From positions 1,180,001 through 1,244,000 of the forward strand of contig NZ_JACJUV010000001.1 of the NCBI RefSeq assembly GCF_014218805.1: a stretch of 64,000 bases of DNA, given 5' to 3'. This DNA comes from Teredinibacter franksiae. Its GTDB lineage: Bacteria; Pseudomonadota; Gammaproteobacteria; Pseudomonadales; Cellvibrionaceae. Shown here in pieces: positions 58,813 to 64,000 of the stretch (position 1 is its first letter; each line of letters begins with the position of its first letter). A model generated the notes under the pieces. The model made no database searches. It was not told the origin of the DNA and saw nothing but the letters and a program-made list of their open reading frames with translations. Both the position numbers and the translations under genes were made by a program.

Positions 58813-59835
58813 TTATTTTACAGCTTTCTCAAGATTTTTAAGGCGGGTGGCAATATCGTCCAGCTGTGTGTAACGCACAGAGTTACGACGCCATTTTTTT
58901 ACATTCTGAACCGGGAGTATGGATGCGTAAGCTCCAGGTTCAGAGATACCTTTGGTAACGATAGTGCCACCATGAAAATAGGTGTTATCGGCAATTTCGA
59001 TATGACCGTTAATTGCAACAGCACCCGCAATCTGGCAGTTTTTACCGATAGTGGTACTACCCGCAATACCAACACACCCCGCAATTGCCGTACCTTGGCC
59101 AATATGCACGCCGTGGGCTATATGAACCAAGTTGTCGATAATGACCCCGTCTTCTATCACCGTATCAGTTAGCGCGCCCCGATCAATAGAAGTATTGGAA
59201 CCAATCTCAACCCGGTTACCAATTTGGACGCCGGCTATCTGATGAATTTTAACCCAGCCATCTTTGGAGGGGGCAAAACCAAAACCATCGGAGCCCAACA
59301 CCGTGCCACTGTGGACAACCACCTGATGGCCAATGGAAACGCCCGCGTAGACAGTGACGTTTGCGTGCAATACACAGTCATCACCAATAACGCTGGTATC
59401 ACCAATGACACACCCGGCTGAAATTTCTGAATTGGCTCCCACCTGTGTATTTTCACCAATGACAACACCGGCACCAATGCGAGCAGATTTAGAGATATTC
59501 GCCGTTTTGGCCACAACAGCCGTTGGGTGAATACCCTCGGCTAGCCGTTGTCGAGGGTCAAACAAATGACTGAGCTGCGCATAGGCCATATAAGGGTCTT
59601 CAACCAGCAACTTGTTGCCATCAAAAAGCGTTTGCTGGGCTGGCTTAAGCACCAAAATCCCGGCTTCACATTCGGGCAAATATTTTTCGAACTTTTCCTG
59701 GGCGAGGAACGTCAAATGCAGCGGCTGCGCCTGCTCAAGAGTAGCAATTGCACTAACCGTTGCATCTACATCACCTGAAAACTCACACTGTAAAAATTCA
59801 GCGAGCTGTTGTAGCGAATATTGCTGCGCGGCCAC
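58813..59835 (-). CDS. lpxD: UDP-3-O-(3-hydroxyacyl)glucosamine N-acyltransferase
   Basis: Third enzyme of lipid A synthesis. An N-terminal uridine-binding domain (about 1-100) is followed by a hexapeptide-repeat beta helix with the catalytic histidine in LVHIAHGVHIG. The start is GTG (then AAQQYSLQQLAEF), because AAGGAG stands seven bases upstream and the 340-residue product matches the usual length; a TTG eight codons upstream was rejected. It lies between ompH and fabZ. Confidence 0.95.
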   Translation of the reverse strand: MAAQQYSLQQLAEFLQCEFSGDVDATVSAIATLEQAQPLHLTFLAQEKFEKYLPECEAGILVLKPAQQTLFDGNKLLVEDPYMAYAQLSHLFDPRQRLAEGIHPTAVVAKTANISKSARIGAGVVIGENTQVGANSEISAGCVIGDTSVIGDDCVLHANVTVYAGVSIGHQVVVHSGTVLGSDGFGFAPSKDGWVKIHQIAGVQIGNRVEIGSNTSIDRGALTDTVIEDGVIIDNLVHIAHGVHIGQGTAIAGCVGIAGSTTIGKNCQIAGAVAINGHIEIADNTYFHGGTIVTKGISEPGAYASILPVQNVKKWRRNSVRYTQLDDIATRLKNLEKAVK

Positions 59836-59881
59836 TGACGTTCTCCTTGCCAATTCCAAAATACTAAAAAGCTATTATTAG

Positions 59882-60388
59882 TTACTTAGCCTTGTCGAGA
59901 CCTTCAACAACTTTTGCGGTGATATCGAGCGAAGGTTGAACGAGATATACGGACTGAGGGCGTAAAATAATATCGATGCCGTCTTCTTTCATAATGCTAT
60001 CCAAAACACCTTTCAGCTTGGGTTCCAACTCGTCAGCCAATTTTTTCATAACAGCTGCGTTTTCCGCTTGAATTTTTTTAACCGCCAATTGCAAATCGGC
60101 TTGGACATACTCCATTTTTTTACGGTGTGCAGCACCCTGCTCTTGTGACCAAGTCATACCCTTAGTTTCGGACTCTTTAGCTAGCGCTTTTAAATCGGCC
60201 TGCAGGCTTTCGATTTGCGCCGTCATCTTGGCGTACTCAGCATTAGCTTTTAGTTGCTCTACCGTTTGAGCCGCCAGCTTGGTACCCATCATCGCACTTT
60301 CGTGATTAAAAATAGCAATCTTTCCTGCAAAAGCCAGATTGGCAGTGGCCATAAGTGCCACAACTGCAAGTAATTTTTTAATAGTCAT
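59882..60388 (-). CDS. ompH: Periplasmic chaperone of the Skp/OmpH family
   Basis: 168 residues with a signal peptide (about 1-21, ending AFA) and a long charged helical body (about 40-130) that would form the coiled-coil tentacles of Skp. The C-terminal beta segment IDIILRPQSVYLVQPSLDIT is as in OmpH proteins. It escorts unfolded outer-membrane proteins to the Bam complex. It lies 21 bp after bamA in the same operon. Confidence 0.93.
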   Translation of the reverse strand: MTIKKLLAVVALMATANLAFAGKIAIFNHESAMMGTKLAAQTVEQLKANAEYAKMTAQIESLQADLKALAKESETKGMTWSQEQGAAHRKKMEYVQADLQLAVKKIQAENAAVMKKLADELEPKLKGVLDSIMKEDGIDIILRPQSVYLVQPSLDITAKVVEGLDKAK

Positions 60389-60409
60389 AATTTTTTCTCT
60401 CGTTAAGAA

Positions 60410-63055
60410 TTAAAAACCGGTACCGAATGAGAACTGAAATGCCTCTGTTTGATCATTCTCATTTCTATGCAGGGGAACCGAATAACTGAATGTCATAGGG
60501 CCAAAGCCCGAAATCCAAGTAAAACCAATACCTGCGGAGGAACTGAGGTGCTCTGTTCCAAATTCGTGACAATTTAACTGCTCAAAATCATCTGGTCGGC
60601 AATAACCGGAAAATGCATTACCGGCATCAACGAAGGTAACCAACTGCATAGAACGTGTATCTTCAATGAATGGAATGGGCAGAATAATTTCGGCACTGAA
60701 CTCAGAAATAATGTTGCCTCCAATTGAGCGTAGGTAGGCTTGGGTTGCACTGGACATAATCTTACCGGGCTCACAGCGTTGTAAACCACCGCTAACAGAT
60801 CCCTGCCACGTTGGGTCCTCACACACTACATAACTCGGCACTAATCCGCTCAGCTCGACAGGCTGAACTTGTCCGTCGCGGTTTAAATCTGTCCAACCGG
60901 TTGGCTCTGAAGTTGTAGAGTAAGCCCAAGGGGGGGAACCACGTGGACCCAATGTCGAGCGCTCAAACCCGCGCACAGAACCAAAACCACCCGCGTAATA
61001 ATTCTCGAAGAATGGAAGCTCATCCATATCACCGTAGCCATCGCCATAACCTAGCTTGGTTCTTAAACGTAGGGTGAACGCCCTAGTAAGAGGAAAAAAT
61101 ATCTGACCGGTGTAGGTAAGTTTGTAGTACTCCATTTCACTGCCCGGTACCGTGGCCTCAAAAAAGGCACGCTGTGAACTTCCCCGTGTAGCGAGAATAC
61201 CGCGGTTTAGGGTAACCCGGCTCCAATTGAACGACATGGTGGCACTACTGAATTCGTCACCATAGCGATCGATAAAACCAGGAACAGTTTCCTGAATTTG
61301 GTCATCTGTCAGAGCATAGGTCGGAATAGAAAACTCGACTGGCTGGCTGGAATCAAAGGGTACGTTGTCTGACTGCAAGATATAATTCATCGAAGTAAAG
61401 TCATCAAGCTTCGGGCTACTGATAATCTCCTGCGGCGCATAGCTGCCGGTACGTAATTTTTGGTTGATAAAGCCCACACCAAAACCAACGCGCGAAATTT
61501 CAGAAATGGGGTAACCGAAATTAACGTCAACCCCATAGGCATCAGTACTATAGCTAGATACATTAATCCGCGAATAGTCACGTGTCCGATAATAAGCGCT
61601 GAAACCGCGACTTACGCCATCTGGCGTAAAGTATGGGTCCTGATAGCTGTAGTTGTAGAGGGTTTGGTAATTGTTTTTGTTAACGCCAAAACTAACCTGC
61701 TTACCCGTACCCAACCAATTGTTTTGCTGCACACTCACGCCAAGGTTAAGGCCAGTGGTTTGGGCATACCCAACGCTGGCCTGAATGGTCCCAGAAGCTT
61801 GCTCCTCTACGTTGTAGTCAACATCGATTAAATCGTCGGTGCCGGGAACATCGGTTGTCTCAACCTGTATTTCTTTAAAGTAACCAAGGCGCTCCAATCG
61901 AACCTTTGACTGTTCAATACGCGAGTTGGAGGCTGATGCACCTTCCAGCTGGCGCATTTCGCGGCGCAGTACTTCATCACTGGTTTTAGTATTACCGCGG
62001 AAATTGATACGGCGCACATAAACGCGCTGACCGGGATCGACAAAAAACGTAACATCAACAGTATGATCTTCTTCGTTTTTAGCGGGTATACCGTCTACTT
62101 TGGCATTGGTGTAACCCGAGTTACCCATCATGGTAGTGACATATTCCGAGGTATCGGTCATGTCTTTCTGAGAAAAAATTTCTCCGTCTCGCAGCAACAC
62201 CACTCGTCGTAAACGGCTCTCGGGAATAATAGGGTCGCCGGCAATATCAATAGATTTAACCCGGTACACCTCACCCTCTTTAACGTTCAGTGTGATAAAT
62301 ACCTGTGTTTTGTCGGGGCTGATGGATACCTGACTAGACAGCACTTCGAAGTCTAAGTAACCACGATTCAGGTAATACGATTCCAACGTTTCAATATCAC
62401 CGGTAAGTTTTTCTTTTGCGTATTGATCACTGCTGGTGAAGAAGGAGTTCCACTCAGAGGTCGTTAGCTCAAAAAAGCTGAACAGTTCTTTATCAGAAAA
62501 GACTTTATTGCCAACAATATTCAGGTGCTTGATACGTGCAGACTTGCCTTCATCAACCTGAATATCGATAGTCACCATATTGTTGGGTTCATCGCTTACT
62601 TCAGCTTCAACGGATGCACCGTAGCGTGCCCGCGAAACATATTGGCGCTCCAGCTCTCGGGTTATGCCCTGAAGTAAATCCTGCTGCAGGATTTCACCCT
62701 CACGCATATCGTTCTCTTCCATAACTTCAGTGAGCTGCTCAGTTTTAATCGCCTTATTACCATCGATATTGATCGATTTAATCGAGGGGCGCTCCTTCAG
62801 CACAATAATAAGTACATTACCTTCCCGGGCTATTTGAATGCCTGAGAAAAAGCCCGTAGCAAATAGGGACCGAATGGTTTCTCGAATGCCCTCTCGGTCA
62901 ATCACCTCACCAACTTGCACCGGCAGCGCGGCAAACACCGGACTTGCCGAAACTCTCTGCAAACCTTCAAGGCGAATGTCGTCAACTCGGAAACTTTGAG
63001 CCAAACTGGGTGCTGCTATAACAAGCAGCACAAAAAGAACCAAAAATCGTTTCAT
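60410..63055 (-). CDS. bamA: Outer membrane protein assembly factor BamA
   Basis: 881 residues: signal peptide (about 1-20), five POTRA domains (to about 420) and a 16-strand Omp85 barrel. The loop-6 motif is GSVRGFERSTLGPRG and the final residue is Phe. Loop 6 is long, has a cysteine pair, and contains DLNRDGQVQPVE, which matches a 12-residue EF-hand calcium loop. It inserts beta-barrel proteins into the outer membrane with BamD. The start is the ATG giving MKRFLVLFVLL; an upstream TTG was rejected. It is preceded by rseP. Confidence 0.97.
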   Translation of the reverse strand: MKRFLVLFVLLVIAAPSLAQSFRVDDIRLEGLQRVSASPVFAALPVQVGEVIDREGIRETIRSLFATGFFSGIQIAREGNVLIIVLKERPSIKSINIDGNKAIKTEQLTEVMEENDMREGEILQQDLLQGITRELERQYVSRARYGASVEAEVSDEPNNMVTIDIQVDEGKSARIKHLNIVGNKVFSDKELFSFFELTTSEWNSFFTSSDQYAKEKLTGDIETLESYYLNRGYLDFEVLSSQVSISPDKTQVFITLNVKEGEVYRVKSIDIAGDPIIPESRLRRVVLLRDGEIFSQKDMTDTSEYVTTMMGNSGYTNAKVDGIPAKNEEDHTVDVTFFVDPGQRVYVRRINFRGNTKTSDEVLRREMRQLEGASASNSRIEQSKVRLERLGYFKEIQVETTDVPGTDDLIDVDYNVEEQASGTIQASVGYAQTTGLNLGVSVQQNNWLGTGKQVSFGVNKNNYQTLYNYSYQDPYFTPDGVSRGFSAYYRTRDYSRINVSSYSTDAYGVDVNFGYPISEISRVGFGVGFINQKLRTGSYAPQEIISSPKLDDFTSMNYILQSDNVPFDSSQPVEFSIPTYALTDDQIQETVPGFIDRYGDEFSSATMSFNWSRVTLNRGILATRGSSQRAFFEATVPGSEMEYYKLTYTGQIFFPLTRAFTLRLRTKLGYGDGYGDMDELPFFENYYAGGFGSVRGFERSTLGPRGSPPWAYSTTSEPTGWTDLNRDGQVQPVELSGLVPSYVVCEDPTWQGSVSGGLQRCEPGKIMSSATQAYLRSIGGNIISEFSAEIILPIPFIEDTRSMQLVTFVDAGNAFSGYCRPDDFEQLNCHEFGTEHLSSSAGIGFTWISGFGPMTFSYSVPLHRNENDQTEAFQFSFGTGF

Positions 63056-63109
63056 ACTCGTTGGGAAACTCAAAAAAATATCTTCTTATTTGTTATGAAT
63101 ATTGCGGCT

Positions 63110-64000
63110 CTAAAAGCGCAGTATGTCGTTATATAGAGCGATCACTGTTAAACCCAGTAACATCGCCACCCCCACCTGAAAACCCATTATCTGTATCTTT
63201 TCAGAAACAGGACTGCCTTTAACCCACTCGATCAAGCCATACAGTATGTGACCACCGTCAAGCACGGGGATCGGCAAAAGATTAAACACTCCGAGAAGAA
63301 CACTGATATAAGCGAGCACATTCACGAAGGTCCAAATTCCGGCCTCCGCCGAATGGGCGACAACTTTAGCAATGCCGATGGGCCCACTCAAGTTCTTGGG
63401 TGAGATTTCGCCCAAAATAAGCTTCTTCAGTGACAAGAACACCATCGAGACAACATCACCGACCTCGTGTACCGCCTTAGTGAACCCGTCAATCGGCCCA
63501 TAAGTGTGTTTTCGTACCATGCCTTCAGGCCAAGTACCCTGCTTCCAGGCAATACCCATAAGCACTTTTTCGCCCTGGGGTACTGCCATTTTTCTGGGGG
63601 TAACCACCAGCGTGAGAAATTCTTGATCGCCGTCGGCTGTTTGGCGCTCAACCAATACCTCTAGCGGCTGCCCTTCCCGCTGCGCGGTATACCCCGACCA
63701 CTGTTGGCCTGAATCTTTGACTTCACCGTCGATGGAAACAATTCTGTCTCCTACCTTCAGGCCGCTCTCTGCTGCCGGTGAGCCCGGGTACACATGGCCA
63801 ATATTGAGAGAACTGGGAGGCATGTAAAAACTAAGACCTAAACCACTGATCACGTCCGGTGCTTCAACACTGCGCAACCAGTTGTCTAGGGTAGCCTGAG
63901 ACTCGTATACCAATGCCTCTCCGGGGTATTTCACCGTAAAGGTGATCTCGCCAGTCTCCCCCAAGCGAGAAATCAAATAAAGTTCTAGCGCACGGCGAGT
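63110..64000 (-). CDS. rseP: Site-2 protease RseP, C-terminal part (cut by window edge)
   Basis: The last roughly 296 codons of an inner-membrane zinc metalloprotease that cleaves the anti-sigma factor RseA and clears signal peptides. Present are part of the first PDZ domain, a PDZ domain with GSPAAESGLKVGDRIVSIDG, the LSGPIGIAKV segment, and the LDG motif in LPIPVLDGGHILYGLIE that supplies a zinc ligand. The N-terminal HExxH lies outside the window. The frame stays open to the window edge. It precedes bamA, as in E. coli and Pseudomonas. Confidence 0.94.
   Translation of the reverse strand, partial: TRRALELYLISRLGETGEITFTVKYPGEALVYESQATLDNWLRSVEAPDVISGLGLSFYMPPSSLNIGHVYPGSPAAESGLKVGDRIVSIDGEVKDSGQQWSGYTAQREGQPLEVLVERQTADGDQEFLTLVVTPRKMAVPQGEKVLMGIAWKQGTWPEGMVRKHTYGPIDGFTKAVHEVGDVVSMVFLSLKKLILGEISPKNLSGPIGIAKVVAHSAEAGIWTFVNVLAYISVLLGVFNLLPIPVLDGGHILYGLIEWVKGSPVSEKIQIMGFQVGVAMLLGLTVIALYNDILRF

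Overview
This window looks like a chromosomal segment of a marine gammaproteobacterium, most likely of the Cellvibrionaceae group (Teredinibacter/Saccharophagus-like). That is inferred from gene order and protein character, with no database search. The Pseudomonas-like order of minor pilins, ispH, fkpB, lspA, ileS, ribF and murJ, the rseP-bamA-ompH-lpxD-fabZ-lpxA-lpxB-rnhB block, and repeated DUF4124 and PilZ/c-di-GMP genes all fit. Almost all of it is core genome. No rRNA, tRNA, CRISPR array or phage was seen.

Layout. 0-6 kb: the 5' end of pssA, then branched-chain amino acid synthesis (ilvI-ilvH, ilvC with divergent ilvY) with a TupA-like ATP-grasp gene inserted between ilvH and ilvC. 6-17 kb: a DUF4124 protein, clpB with a sigma-32-like promoter, a PatZ-like acyl-CoA synthetase/acetyltransferase, pgeF-rluD, bamD and nadE. 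17-28 kb: type IV pilus control and assembly, with pilS-pilR and fimT on the plus strand facing a minor-pilin operon fimU-pilV-pilW-pilX-pilY1-pilE on the minus strand. 28-35.5 kb: ispH, fkpB, lspA, ileS, ribF (frameshifted here) and murJ.

35.6-42 kb is the most accessory-looking part. It holds an OmpA-like protein, a 50-bp tandem repeat array, a hexanucleotide AAGGAG repeat just before a tiny ORF, a protein mannosyltransferase-like gene coupled to a PA14-domain gene, a second DUF4124 gene, and a complete IS66-family insertion sequence with intact ends and a perfect 8-bp target duplication. 42-47 kb: aceF-aceE of pyruvate dehydrogenase. 47-55 kb: perM-tusA divergent from bepA, a PAS-GGDEF-EAL protein, a voltage-gated-type potassium channel with a C-terminal zinc ribbon, yciH, an unknown membrane-anchored protein and a PilZ protein. 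55.7-64 kb: the outer-membrane biogenesis block from rnhB back to a truncated rseP.

Functionally the window joins envelope assembly (Bam factors, Skp-like chaperone, early lipid A enzymes, lipoprotein signal peptidase, MurJ, BepA, RseP) with type IV pili, cyclic-di-GMP signalling and central metabolism. Nothing seen is clearly a new defence or mobile system. The observations most worth checking are the ribF frameshift in a G5 tract, the repeat-rich region near 36.4-36.9 kb, the mannosyltransferase/PA14 pair, and an EF-hand-like loop in the BamA barrel.
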